From the NCBI RefSeq assembly GCF_027596085.1, contig NC_072467.1:26633734-26697733 (forward strand): a stretch of DNA of 64,000 bases. Reading direction: 5' to 3'. Source of the stretch: Anoplopoma fimbria (taxonomy: Eukaryota; Chordata; Actinopteri; Perciformes; Anoplopomatidae). Below the pieces are notes generated by a model. That model saw only the letters and a list, made by a program, of their open reading frames with translations. It was not told where the DNA came from and did no database searches. Shown in pieces: positions 43,925 through 57,500 of this stretch. The translations under genes were made by a program, and so were the position numbers. Every line of letters starts with the position of its first letter. Within the stretch, counting starts at the first letter, position 1.

Positions 43925-44830
43925 TTTTGTACTGCTACTTCATTCTTTTTATTCTGGACTTTACATGGCTGTCTAGCTTGTATTGCAGACTCAAGTTATT
44001 CTGGACATCTTTTCATAGACAGCTATGGTGGATTTAACATTGTTTTGTTCGAGATTTTATTCGGATTAATTGGGACTTTTCAGGTTTATTTTCCAGGGTA
44101 ATTCCAGACCTCTTTAAGATTTATTCTAGATTTTTCACTTTTTATTTTAAATTTGATTCAGACGTTTTTGGATTACCTCTATTTCACAGAGGGATTTATT
44201 GAGGGTTATTCCCACACTTTTCAGAGTTAATGTTCAGTGTTATCTTTAAACTTAAATTGGTCTAGACCTTTTGAGATAGTTATATCAGGGTTATTTGTGG
44301 CTTTTCAGGCGTTCTCTCATCAGATTTATTCCCATCTTTTCTGGATCATCATGGATTTGTCAAATTAATTTCTGACTCTCAGGCTTTCTGGTCTAACGTG
44401 ATTCATTTAAGGGATTTTGGGACCATTTTTTACTATTAATTCTTATTCTGGTCTTCTTAATGCAAAACATTTCTATATATATATGTTTTTACTTAGGGAT
44501 ATTTCAAATTTTTTATTGTCATACCTTTTCCAGTTTATTTTGGACATTTCATGGTTATCTATTCTTTTCGGGTTATTCTGTAACATTTTTGTTCTGTGAA
44601 TTATTTCAGACTCTTTTATTCTAGAGGGTTTGGGGGTTTTTCTATTTCAAATCGTTTTCAAGGCTTTTTAGCTTTATTCTTGATAAATGCTTTTCATTTG
44701 ACTTCTTCTCTCTGACTTCTCATGGTTAAATCTGGGCTTTTCAACATTATCACTCACTTTTCACGGCTGTTCCTGACTTTTTAGGATTCGGTATAGAGGA
44801 TACAGGGTGTTTTTGATCCATAATATAATC
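43925..44830. repeat. Degenerate 'ttattctggactttt' minisatellite
   Basis: Imperfect units of about 30 bp (ttattctggacttttcaggg-like) run through this block. Similar units reappear at 45700-46000, so the CpG-rich block at 44900-45610 looks inserted in, or bounded by, the array. Confidence 0.7.
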
Positions 44831-44914
44831 TTTTTAATGAATTATTTGTCTGTTGCACCAGAATCACAGGAGGAATCCTGTAACACTCTGATCATATGAA
44901 GGATAAATCAGTTA

Positions 44915-45607
44915 TCAGACGACTTCCAAACATGGACTGTTGTCTTTTGAATGATCTGAATCCATCCAGACGTGTTCACTCACCTGCACTGACCCTGTCA
45001 GTTTAACTGTTTTCTGAGGTTTGGTTTCTTGTGACTTGAAGAGAAAAACCTCTGAACATTGTTTCTTCTTCCACATCAGTCGACTAACTACAAGTCCAGT
45101 CTCCAGACTGCAGGTACTTTTGTGTTTTTCCACGAGTCCCATTTTTACAGAAGTTGCAGTTTTGCTGATTTTCAAAAATCTGGATCCATTCAGTCTTGAC
45201 CACCAGTCACACATGTGTGTCTGAGCCCTGATGTTGTCCAGCTGCAGGCCGCAGATGGTCGCAGGACGTCGGGTCAGGCCAGAAACGTGTCCCGTCGTTT
45301 CCCCCCCCTCCCACTCTCCCCCCGGGGGACGACCATGTCGCCGCTGACGTTGTTCCTCCAGATTACCATCACCCGGCTCCCTCTTCACATCTCTTCCCGT
45401 CTCTCCGCGGCGCCGTGACATTTTGGGGTTAAGCTGTGTGTGTGTGGGGGGGGCAGCGCTCCCCTGCTCGGCTCGCGGGACGTGATGCTCGCTGACAGGC
45501 GTCCCGGAGACACCGAGCCGTCGCTCAGCCGTCACCTCGAGTTCAGCTCGTAACGTGGACAGCCGGAGGGGGGCGGAGGCCCAGCCGCTGCTGCAGCTGC
45601 TGAACAT
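44915..45607 (-). CDS. Candidate 230-codon ORF in a CpG-rich block, function unknown
   Basis: The longest unexplained open frame in the window. It starts at 45607 on the minus strand, and its first 130 codons lie in a CpG-rich segment (45210-45610). The predicted protein is rich in Arg, Gly and Ser in the first half and has no recognised domain, signal peptide or membrane segment. It could be the start of an antisense transcript from a CpG island, or chance openness caused by GC content. No family recognised. Confidence 0.2.
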   Translation of the reverse strand: MFSSCSSGWASAPLRLSTLRAELEVTAERRLGVSGTPVSEHHVPRAEQGSAAPPTHTQLNPKMSRRRGETGRDVKREPGDGNLEEQRQRRHGRPPGGEWEGGETTGHVSGLTRRPATICGLQLDNIRAQTHMCDWWSRLNGSRFLKISKTATSVKMGLVEKHKSTCSLETGLVVSRLMWKKKQCSEVFLFKSQETKPQKTVKLTGSVQVSEHVWMDSDHSKDNSPCLEVV

Positions 45608-46000
45608 CTGAGCTCCAGATGTTTTTACTGAGTCTGCAAAAAATATTTTAGTCAGCCCTTTAAACGTTAGATAATCACAGAGTGGTGGATATGTCAGATA
45701 TTACATTTTTCAGGGTTATTTCTTTTAAATGTAAGGATCAAAACAGACTTTTAAGGTTTATTCTGGACTATTTCTGACCGTCCATTTTTATCTAACAATT
45801 TGTTAATGGGATTTTTCAGTGTTATCTCTGATTCTCAACTTTTTCTTTCAATTTCATTTAAATAATTTCAGGACTATTTGGGATTTTTAAGATTCAAGGG
45901 TTACATTTTCATTATCATTACAATCTTCTCAGAGTTATTTTAGACATTTAATGGCGCCAGCAGACCTTTCAGGAAGTTATTGTGGATTTAAATTTCAGGA

Positions 46001-47221
46001 CAACATTTCTGTTGTTTTAGAAACCTGATATTACATTATGGTAAATTTGACCCTCAGCCTTTGCTGTTAAAATGAAAGATTTTCACCTTCTGTTGGCCTA
46101 AACTTTTTTTTAATCATTTTTAATCATTTTTAATCATTTTTAATCATTTGTATACTTAAACTAAAACAGAGTGATGAAATGCTCTTGTAGTGGTTGAGAA
46201 GGCTCCAACATGTGTCACTTTATAAAAAAGTCCCTTATCTTTAGAATAGAAAGAGATAAATATTAAAGTTTGTCCTCAGGCTGTAATCTCCAGCATGTCT
46301 GATATTAAAATAATCATTCTTTGCTTTTGATTTGACATTCAACAAGTCGAGTTGACTTTAAATTGGATGCTGAGATTTAGATTTTAAACACGTCTCAGAG
46401 ACGAGGAGTCACTGCTGATCTCAGGTCAGATCTGCTCTCTGTCCCATCATCCTCTGCAGTGCTCCCTCAGCGCTGACACTCATTGGTCCTGACAGCTCCC
46501 TGCTGCTGATTGGTCGACTAACTCCCCCCCCAACCACCATCCCCGGGGCGATCCTCCCGCCTGACTGCAGATCAGCTGTAAACCTGCTGCCTGTCATCAC
46601 ACTGTCACTGTCACACACACACACAGACACTGAACTCACCAGCAGTTCACATTCAGTCGGCGTTGTTTTCTGAATCCTGATTTCATTTAAGGAGACGGTT
46701 TCCACGTTTTGGTGAATGCTCTTATTCCGCCAACGAGGTTATGATTTCTTTGTCTTTATTTCTGAGAGTGAGATGTTCAGATGGGTTTCAATCTCATGTC
46801 TGTGTTAGGTACGAAGCTGCAGTCAGGACGGGGTTAGCCTAGCTTAGCATAAAGACTGGAAATGGGGGGAAACAGCTAGCCTGTCTCTGTCCAAAGAACC
46901 TCTAAAGCTTCACTAATAAACACGTTGCATCCTGATATTTATTCTTTGTCTTACTTCTTCTTGGGGGAGAAAGTGCGGTTTATACTCGCCGTTGTGAAGC
47001 TAGAGAAATGTAAAATGTAAAATAACATCGTCCGGCTTTCTAGCTGTGCGCAAAAACTCCTCTTTTTGTGAGTTGTCACGGCGTTTGGTCGTACACATCT
47101 GAGTTTTCGTTATTAGCGCTGTTATCTTTTCAGACGTTATTGACACAAAGAGTTTTTTTTTTAGTATTTTCAAACAGGAGGTCTTAAAATTGCATTTGAA
47201 GCTTGACTTTAAGCTTGACTT
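46001..47221. other. Intronic interval
   Basis: Short tttttaatcat tandem units at about 46108-46150. Region 46830-46965 carries cttagcataaagactggaaa, a frequent percomorph dispersed repeat. No gene recognised. Confidence 0.55.
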
Positions 47222-47470
47222 AGAGCATACTCTGCTTTATGGTCTGTTTGACTCTAAATGGAGCATCATTTACTAAATGAACATCATGCTGTATTGAAGA
47301 AGACTTGAAACTAGAGATTGAGACCATAAACTCATGTTTACAATGTTTACTGAGGGAATAAATCAAGAGAGAAGTAGAGTCATTTTCTCATAGACTTCTA
47401 TACAACCAGAGGAGTCGCCCCCTGATGGACAGGAGAGAGAATGCAGGTTTAAGACGCTTCCACATCGGCA
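47222..47470 (+). repeat. Dispersed percomorph repeat, 3' part
   Basis: From gcatactctgctttatggtc to the gtcgccccctgatgg tail. Same family as 548-965. Confidence 0.75.
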
Positions 47471-50400
47471 GAGCAGGAGGTTGTGGCCTGGGTTAGTTAA
47501 GTTTCACTGGTTAGTCTGACTGGGCCTGGTGCATCAGTACTGTTGCTATAGTTACCTGCTGTATATATGATTTTAGCAGCCAGTCGGAGAGCAGGATTTT
47601 CTGTGACTGTGGTGTAGCTACAGATAATTAAGAAAATATAAATCGTTAAGTTGCTTTCTTTAAGTGTCACTTAAATTGAATCTCAAGATATAAAACTATA
47701 ACACATTCAGTTTCTGTATGATGTCATAATTTAATAAAGTCCTGATTGTTTAGTCACAGTTTGGCCTTCATAAGTTTAAAGAACAGAAATGACCTTTTTT
47801 ATACCGTCTACCTGACGCTGTGATCAGTCACCTCAGTGTGTTGCTAAAGGGCACTTCACCTGTACACCATGTCACTTCCTGCTTCGGCTCCTTTTCTCCT
47901 GACACACAAAGTCACAATAACAAGTCTGCAGAGATCAAGCAGCTTTTCGTGGCCTTTTCCTCCAAACCGACCTCTGACCCCGAGCTCCGCCGCCGCTCAT
48001 TTAAAACACATCATTAAGAGAAGCAGACGAGACGAGAGGCGAGCCGCCGTCAACGCGCTAAATTAAGAGACAAATATAGAGAGCGGAGCGCTGGCATTTC
48101 AATGGCATTTCAGTTTGTTCTCTGGGATAAAAAAACCAACACTTTTCATACCTTCAGCAGATCCTGCAGACTGACTCAGATCAGGTTTATTCATCGGAGA
48201 CATTAACGTCCTCATTCCTGTGACATATGAGCTGCAGGCAGACGCTGCAGAAAAGAGTCCGCTCATGGAACAGGAAGGAACGGACGACGTGTGTTTTATA
48301 ACTGGAGGTCATTTCACTCTGGGAGGCAGAGAGGTTCTTATTTTATTTAAATTGTTTCATTTCCACGTTCTTTGCTTTTAGAGACGAGAAAAACAACAAC
48401 TCTGTCTCCTGGAAATGACTTCTATATTTAATGTATAATATATTAACTTTTTGTTTGCTAGAGAGTTTGTTTTATCGTCATAGTTTTTGTGGTTTCTGGT
48501 TAAGGTTCATGAAAAATGGTGATGAAATATGAAAAGGCAACAGTGTGGTGGAAAATAAGTACATGTACTCAAGTACTATACTTAAATACAAATTTGAAGG
48601 TATAATACTTGAGGATTTTCATCTTATTCTACTTTCTACTTCTCATCCACTACTTCCAGCAGTAAATATTGTACTTTTTACTTCACTACATCTCAACTAT
48701 TGTACTTTTTACTACATCTCAGAGGTAAATGTTGTACTTTTTACTTTAATACATCTCAGAGGTAAATGTTGTACTTTTTACTTTACTACATCTCAGAGGT
48801 AAATATTGTACTTTTTAATAGTCCTATACTTGTCAATTGCCGCTCGTTTCCTGCATACAGTCTCTTTTCGGGATAACCTTCCAATTTAGGTTCACTTAGT
48901 TTTTAAGTTTACTTACGCAACAAAACCACTTGGTTATGTTCAGGAAAACATTGTGATTTGGGTTAAAAGTAGTACTCTTGTTATGTAAGACTAAATATTC
49001 TTGTTGGGTAACTGCGGGTTTGGAAGTTATGTTACAAAACTACAGTAAAATAACCCAACATTGAAGTTTCACACTGGAGACAAACAGCGGTTCCCTGGGT
49101 GAAGGTCGGGTGTCAGTTTGACTCCAACCCGCCTTAATCTGTCTTTCTCACTATTTGAATTACATCCCTTGCTCTGCCCGTCTCTTAATAACGTTGTTTT
49201 TGCTGTTCGGCCATCAAACCCCCTCTCTGATAATCACAAAAATGTTGGAGGATGGAGAACCCCCGTGAAGACAAATCATCAGAACAGAAAGTATCCCATA
49301 AATCCTGTTAAACTGCTTGTTGGATCCGGTGGTGTCAGACTTGTGTAACGAGGCGTCTGTGTTGTTTTTGCTCCGAGAAAAGATGTACAAAAGAATCCTG
49401 AATTCAGACAGTTTTCCTGTAACCCCTCGTTCTTCTTAACATGTAACACACTCTTAACATTTCTTTGTTCCTCTCTAAAAGGTGCTAATTTTCTTCCCCC
49501 GGCTGTAAAAACCTGCAGAAATCCAGCGCTCGCCCACTCGCATAATGAGAACTCTGCTCACGCCTCACAACCCCCCCCCCCCACACACACACACACAAAA
49601 AAAGACCCAACAATTAAATCTCTGCTGCTGGAGCCTTTTCTTCGTTTAGAGAATGGTCAGTAATTAGCTGCATCGAGCCGCCGGAGGAACCGTGTGTTTC
49701 GTACCTCACCGCCAACGATAAACTGAAACACTAAACTTCACTCAGCGGTTAATGAGGAGGAAGAAGGGAGTTGATGGTGACAGATTTTAGGACTGCAATT
49801 GATTTCAGTATTGATTCATCTGCAGATTTATTTTCTCAATTAGAGGATTCATTTTTTGGCCTGTAAAATGTAATGAAATATAGGGAAACAGGTTATTATA
49901 ATCTCACAAGGTTGCAGTTTATGTATTTAAATTACAAAATTTAACTGTCCAAGTTATAATCTGACTAATACTGAATATTTGACGTCGACACTGATATCTG
50001 AATTTGGGCTTCTAAGATTTTCTTTTTAACATAAACAAAATAACAGTACATTAACTCAAGTACTGCCTTTAAGTACCATTCTTAGGTACCCGTACTTATC
50101 TAGAGTATTTCCAATTAATGCAACTTTCTACTTCTCCTGGAATGAGAGAACTTTTCTTTTTAAAAAAGACTGAAATGATTACACAATTATCTAATAATTA
50201 CGACTCATTTTGTTTTGATGCATTAATTGATTAATCGATTAATCGTTGCAGCTCTAGACAGCTAACTGAAACATGGCACATCTTGACATTTTAAACAAAT
50301 ACTAATTATTGATCAATTGTGTGGACTTGAGTTGTAGCCTGCAGCTGACTGATTCCATAATTATACTTCCTGTTTACCTGTATACCTCCCAAGGCATTAT

Positions 50401-51240
50401 GGGACTCGTAGATCCAAATTATAGAACTTGAACATCCATCAAATAGAAGAAATAACAATAAGATTGACCAAAACCTATTATGATAATACTATTATCAGAC
50501 TTTGAAACTCCTGTTTAAGACAAAAATACTATCAAGAAATACGTAATGAATATTATATTTTGTTGCAGCCATTGTTTTTAATGTAAGTCTGGTGTTCTCT
50601 GTGGTTGCGTTAAAGTATTTGATCAGTCTATAACTTTATATTAAATGAGGTTAAACATGTAAATCTGCTGTAATGCTCCTTTAAATAGCAACAGTCCCCA
50701 TGGTGGGCGTCTTTTTTAGCTCACATTCCCTGAAAGGAAACAAAGTTGTTAAATGACACCCAGCAGCTCCAGATAATCATTACAGCAGAGAAATGACCCG
50801 ACCCGACAGAGTGAGGTTTCCATCAGCAGGACGGAGACATAAAACGAGGAAGAAGAGAGAACGAGGGTGGGCTGCTGCTGCTTCGCTCTGCCATAAATTA
50901 AAATTGTCAGGGTGAAGCTAACGCTGGAGCTAATGAGCGATGGGGCCATGAAGACATTCCCCGGCTGGTGTCCAGGTGAACTGACGCCATCTCATCGGGG
51001 ATCAGTTCAGGATCTGTGTGATGGAACAGTTAAACTGTGTTTTCACAATGTTTTTGAACCTCACTGCTGAGAGCGCAGCCTTTCATATGCTAATGCTTTT
51101 GAGCCGCGGCACGTTTTCAATTAGACCTGCTGAAGGTTGGTCTGACAAAGAAACCAGAAAAATCTGAAACCTGCAGCTTCAAAAAGGACCCGTGTCTCTA
51201 TGATCTCTTAGTCTCTGATGAAGTGATATAGCCAGTGGTG
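47471..51240. other. Intronic interval, mostly unique
   Basis: Contains 'tactttttactt' dispersed-repeat units at about 48560-48830 and a short C-run/(CA)n at 49570-49597. Blocks at 47830-48075 and 49490-49770 are richer in CpG and non-repetitive. No coding homology recognised. Confidence 0.5.
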
Positions 51241-51262
51241 GAGGAAATATTCAGATTGTGAC

Positions 51263-51915
51263 TTGTTGTAGTTTTGAATCTCTTTGTAGTTATTTTGTGT
51301 CTCTTAGTAGTTGATTTAAACTGTTTTCATAGTCGTTGTGAAACTCTTTGTTGTCTCTTTGCAGCTGTTTTGCATCTCTTTGTTTTTTGTCTCTTTGTAG
51401 TTTTTTGTGTCTCTTTGTAGTTGTTTTAAATCTCCTTTTAGTTATTTTGTCTCTCTTTGTGGTTGTTTTGACCCGTTTTCAAAGTTGTTGTGAAACTCTT
51501 CGTTGTCTATTTGCAGCTGTTTTACATCTCTGTCATTGTTTTTTTGTCTCTTTGTAGTTTTTTGTGTCTCGTTGTAGTTGTTTTGAATCTCTTTGTAGTT
51601 GTTTTATGTGTCTTTGTAGTTATTTGGATCTCCTTTTAGTTATTTTGGCTCTCTTTATGTTTGATTTGACTCATTTGCATAGCTGTTGTGACACTGTTGT
51701 CTCTTTGCAGATGTTTTGCATCTCTTTGTCTTTGTTTTTTGTCTCTTTGTAGTTTTTGTGTCTCTTTGTAGTTGTGATGAATCAACTTTCAGTTATTTTG
51801 TCTCTCTTTGTGGTTGTTTTGACCCGTTTTCATAGTAGTTGTCAGACTCTTTGTTGTCTCTTTGCAGTTTTCTTTTACATCTCTTTGTTTTAGTTTTGTT
51901 TCTCTTTGTAGTCGT
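51263..51915. repeat. Degenerate 'ctctttgtagttgtttt' minisatellite
   Basis: About 25 imperfect units of 20-27 bp with the core tctctttgtagttgttttg. Some higher-order similarity is present: 51340-51560 resembles 51690-51900. Confidence 0.88.
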
Positions 51916-53219
51916 TTTATGTTTTGCCATTTTAAACTCTTCCTGGATGGTACATGTCTCTTTGATACTTTGGGGTTTGAGTGCACTGTAGGCCTGTTCA
52001 GTAATTTCCATGCCTTTATGAGTCAAAATTAAGATTTATCATCCAATTTACAGTTTAGTGAGATTATCTCAAATATTCTAAGCCTGGTAGTCACTTTTTC
52101 TCTTTAAATGATATAATATGTATCCCAGTTTAATATTGATTTTGTCACGAGACAGCTGCTTTAAAGCTCCGTCTGTCACCGCTCTTCTGTCTTTAATGCA
52201 AAGGATTAATACATCTTGCAGATACATTAATATGTTATTAAAGAGGCACATTTAGGAGCCTGTGCCAGATTGACACATTCAGCAGCTTGAGGGTTTTTAT
52301 TAAATGATATGTTGATTTATGGATTAGAGGATATTGTAGTCAAGAGTGGTAGAGCCAAATAAATTGCTTGCTTGTCTTGCTTTTTTAAAAATAAAGATTC
52401 AGCCTCTCTCCTCCACAACAACGTCCCTTATGAATGATAAATAAAGCTGCTGTGCGATGTGCTTAGAAATTCTAATTTATAGATGCTCGTATCGTTTCAG
52501 CTGCTGTTTGATGTCCAAATGTATTTAATAATTAATAATGAACTGATTGTTCAGTGACATGTGAACTTGAACTCATCATACATAAAGGAGTTTAAATTCA
52601 CTGCCCATGTTCACTACTAATGAATAATTCTGTGTCGTTTGGTGTGCAGAGGCAGAAGTTCACCTGTACAACTACTACAGGTTTTTTATTTTAGTCGTTG
52701 TTTTGAGACTTTGTTAGGGCACACAGAAACAGAGCTTGCAAACACCCATAAAACACACTGATAACAAATCAATATAAAATGTTATTATAGATGGTTTCAA
52801 TGAAAGTATTTCAGTTATGTCCGATTTCCTTTTTTATTTATTTATTTTGGCTCTTTTTATTTTTACACAAATAACATTGTTTCTCAACTGGTGATTATTG
52901 AAAATAAGATACAAAATAACATTAAAGCTCCAGTAGACGTTATCTGTCCTGGTTAAATATTTTATGAACTATTGAATGCATTGCTGTGAATTTGGGGCAA
53001 TCGTTTTCCCCAGAGGATGAATCCCTCTGACTTTGATGATCCTCAGTCTTTTCATCTAGCGCCACCATGAGGTCGCCTGTTGTGGTTTTGATTGAAATGT
53101 CTCAACAGCTTTAAGAAAGATTACCTTTAATTCTGGTAAACGTTCACGTTCCCCTCAGGAGGAATTGTAATGACTTTGGGGATCCTCAGTATTTTCGATC
53201 CCATCGTTGACATTTTAAG
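51916..53219. other. Intronic interval, apparently unique
   Basis: 52140-52560 is AT-rich, complex and non-repetitive, with taatta-type motifs. 52990-53120 is an inverted unit related to the 147-bp array at 24170-24826. No gene recognised. Confidence 0.45.
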
Positions 53220-53400
53220 TAAGATAAGATCCTTTATTAGTCCCGCAGCGGGAAATGTAGAAGACAAGCTAAGAATAAAAAATAAAGAAATAAAAATAAA
53301 AAATAAAATAAAACAAGTATTATAAATAAGCAATAAAAAAACAGTAGAAGAAAACAAAAAAAAAACAACAATAACTGAAATATTATATTTACAATACTTC
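53220..53400 (-). mobile_element. LINE 3' UTR fragment (minus strand)
   Basis: aagataagatcctttattag then tcccgcagcgg and an A-rich stretch with tattataaataagcaataa. It corresponds to the reverse complement of 21890-22050. Confidence 0.7.
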
Positions 53401-54056
53401 GGTTTCGGACCAAAATACCTGCAGAACTAAGGTCCAACCTCGCCTCAGCTATACTCGCAAGTAAAGCTAATTTACAGCATGTGGGTCAGTCAGTGTTTGA
53501 GTCCTGGATGTGTGGGACAGCCCATATAAATAATATGTAAAAAAGAATACACTTACAATGCAGAAAAGGCTGCTGGAGCTCCTCTCTGCTGTCAGCTGCT
53601 GACGGAGAGAAGCTGTCTGTGTCGTTTATTCCCCGTCGACTCATCCCACTGTGAGAAAAAAAACTGACTTTAAGAGCAAAACAATCTCTCCTTTACACAT
53701 TAATCTACCGTTTAATCCTTTAATCAGATCATTCAAACCGAAGACTTTTAAAGACCTTGAGACAAAAAGAATTATTATATTGTTTATTATCTAGATATTA
53801 AAATGCAAGAAACAAAATGAGCCATTTACGCCCAAAATGGTACAATCCTACCTTCATTCAAGCCTGCCGAAGAGGTGTAAGATCAGAAAGTGTTTTCATT
53901 TTTGAAACGGTAATGTCGTCCTGTGGATTTTTGGAGTTTCTGTCATGTTGGTTTTGGTTAGCAGTTTTCACAGATCATCTTTGTCCCTTTTGGATCCTGC
54001 AGTGAGGATCGGGTTTAATTCAGGTTCGAACCTCCAGTTCTAAAAATCGAAGCAAA

Positions 54057-54550
54057 TGCCTTCTGTGTCTTCAACCTGCATTCTCTCTCCTGTCCATCAG
54101 GGGGCGACTCCTCTGGTTGTATAGAAGTCTATGAGAAAATGACTCTACTTCTCTCTTGATTTATTCCCTCAGTAAACATTGTAAACATGAGTTTATGGTC
54201 TCAATCTCTAGTTTCAAGTCTTCTTCAATACAGCATGATGTTCATTTAGTAAATGATGCTCCATTTAGAGTCAAACAGACCATAAAGCAGGGGATGCTTT
54301 AGGGCGGGGCTACACACTGATTGACAGCTCGCAACCACAACGTGAAAGTAAGAGGTTAATGGTAACATTTTGGACTCATACAACTGTCTTATTCAGCGGT
54401 CGGTTGTACCCTCTCGTGTCACATCTGGTTGCAAAATAACAAGATGGCGGCGACCAAATTTTGAACTCGATGCTTCAAAACGGCAGTCAACAAACAATGG
54501 GGATATCATAGTGCCTACGTCCAATTCTTATATACAGTCTTTGGTCTAAT
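54057..54550 (-). repeat. Dispersed percomorph repeat, inverted copy
   Basis: Reverse complement of the 548-965 family, nearly full length, with a YY1-like caagatggcgg at about 54440. Confidence 0.8.
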
Positions 54551-57500
54551 TATCCTCATCTCTAGTTCAGTTAGAGTGTCTTCTGGTCTCTTTCTGATCT
54601 GGTCTTCTTCGTGTTGTTGGAGGGTCTGTCACAGATTACGTAATCTCATCCTTACTCGTCATATTTTGCCCCTTGGGTAGAAGCCCCAGGCGTCATTTTG
54701 CTTCGTGTCTTCTTGACAGCATCTGTACTCGACGCTTTGGGAATGAGACCAGGCTGCAGATTTAAAACACCTGCGTTTTGAACTAAAACATCTCCTTTTG
54801 TGAAACACCCTGAAGATGCGACGACAACCTATAAAACAGGCGTTCATCCATGAAACGCACACAGTTCACATCCTCCTCAAACGCCCACATACATACCTCC
54901 GTATCTGACAGAGCATCCATAATGCATCAGCTCCTCTCCACACTCCATTGAGCTGATGAACACGAGTGGAGACAATGTTCCTGAACTGGAGGACCGTCCT
55001 AAGAGCTCTTTACATAATCCCCGTTAAAGTGACTTGATCGCCCAATAACGATAGCCTTTCAGCACAAAAGATGAATGGAATTTGTTGTTCAGCTCTGACG
55101 TCTGTTTGCGCTAATAGGCTTTAATTTTTATTTTTGCTAGCTTTCTTTAACACCACTTGATAGAATATCTTTTCTTGGTCCATAGAGAGCCAAGAAAGTA
55201 CTATATACAACTTCAACCCAATTTAACTCCAAATACCACAGTTTGGACTGCGCTCTTTTAATAACAGACATATTTTAACATACTCTTATATTGTTTGTTT
55301 GTTTTTCATGTACATTGTTCAATGTTTTTATTCTTAATTATGTCTTTATACTATTGCATTATTGTCATGCACCAATCACAGAGTCAAAGTCATTGTATGT
55401 GCAAAGAAACCATTTTTCTGATTCTGCTATGTCCAAATACGCTCGAAGCAGTAAACATTGACATGTTGTCACGTGAGCCATCAGTCAGTCAAGTTAACAT
55501 CAACTATACTAAGTGGTTTTGATGCCTTAACATAACTTCCCGAGAAGAAGGGAGTTTATTTTTGAAGACAATATAACAAGCGTATATTGACAGGCCGTCA
55601 CTGAACCCTCACTAATGTGGTACCACCAAGCTGCTGTATTTGGCGGATTGATGTGAGAACGCGTTGACATTGTCTATTGTTTTTTTTGTGTGAACTATTC
55701 CTTTAAATCTTTGACGGATTGGTGCGTTTGTTTGCTGACTCAGCGGGTTTCCTGGCTGCCAACCGGCCAGCTGAGACGAGGCACCGTGTGTTTGTTTGTG
55801 GCGGCTCCAGATCCTCGCTGTTGACACCAGATGAGGTTCTGCCATCTGTTGTTTTATTTATTTATTTTTATTTTGGAGGCCAAACAGCCAGCCGGCCACA
55901 TCAGGACCAGCTGTCTGTGACCAAGAGCCAGCAGGACGGACACATGAGACGGCGTCCTCGGCCTCAGACAGACAGCAGGAGGACGAGTTCAGTCAAATCG
56001 ATTTCTGGCTCTCTGTTGGTTTTTATGTCCCTCAGATGAATATTGAAGCTAAAATTAGGAGAAAGCCAAACCAGATCATTGGCTCTGATATTTATTTCAG
56101 ACTCTGGGAATCAAGGAAAAAAGACCACATCTGCATTTTAATCAAGTTGAGAGCAAACATGAAACGTACAGCCGTGAAACCTCATCACGCTGTTCTATCT
56201 TTAAACAATATAATTGGTCAAAACTTTTGGTCGACTTTATTCTGAATTCTGGTGAAGATCCCAAATCTGTCAGGTTGAATTTGAGGGAAACGTGTCTCTA
56301 AATGATGCAGCCGGCATGGTAAATATCTCCGTCCTCATGATTCTGATTAATATTCTGATCATCTGATGCTTCAAGCTGCTGTTCTAGGAACCGTTGTGCC
56401 TGTACTGCTAATCTTTTTTTGAAGAGTTCATTTTTAGAGGAAAACCTAAAGGCTTCGTGGATTATGCGACAGCCAGGGGTCGGGGGTCAGAGGTCAGGGT
56501 GGATGGTTTGACGTAAAACAAGTTCAGGACTTTGACAACGGAGACCAGAGTTCACATCCTAGGTCCTGCATGTGTTTCGGGTCGGACAACAGAAGCATGT
56601 TCAATGTGCTTTATTTTCTATGAGCCCATATTGTAGAGACAAATGAAATATTTTGCCAGTGAACATTTGCCAGATACGTTTATGAAAATGCTTCCTCAGA
56701 AGGCAGTATGTTTCTCCCTGAATGTAATATGGCAGTTTCAGACAATAATACGACAAAGAGCGCCGGGTCGTTTTATCCTGAATATTTCAAAATAAAACTT
56801 CTACTTTAGTTTTTCGATTTACTTACGGGACAAGTCAGAAAAAATCCTGGTCAAGGTTCAAATAAATATATTTGTTACGTAAAATAACTAAGTTTGTTTC
56901 GTAACCGCTGTTATTTAAGTGCAAAGTAACAAAATTATCGTAAAATAAGTCAACATTGATTTTTAGTTTCAAACAGAACATGAACAGTGATCTCCTGGGT
57001 GAAAGTCCTGTGTTTGTGTGACCCGTCCGTCCTCCTCTCCTGCCCTCTCTATGGGGGCTTTCTTGCTGTTTATACTACATCATTTGCTCAGATAGTGATG
57101 GGAATGGGTTTAAATTACAGTTTGTTGAAAGTCCGGTGCGTCTCATAAAAGATGCCTCGACGCTTCGGTATCAGAATCCACTGACTAATCAGCGGTGTTT
57201 GACTGGTGGAGAGAACAGGTTGCCAAACAGCTTCTGTGAGACCTAACGACGTCCCAACAAAGCGAATATGTCAGATCTTTATTTATTTTAGTTGCAAGGC
57301 AATAGAGGAAATATGTTGTGAAAACGGAGGAAACGTGAAACAGAAGAAAAGTCACAGTTGACAGCGAGCATCAACGGACGATGCCTCTGTTTGTTGACAA
57401 TCTTGTTGCCAGAGGTCGGCTCCTATAGCACCTCCTCCCCGATGACATCACATGCAAGACGACGGTTTTGATTTGACTGGAAACAACGTGTAGTCTGTGA

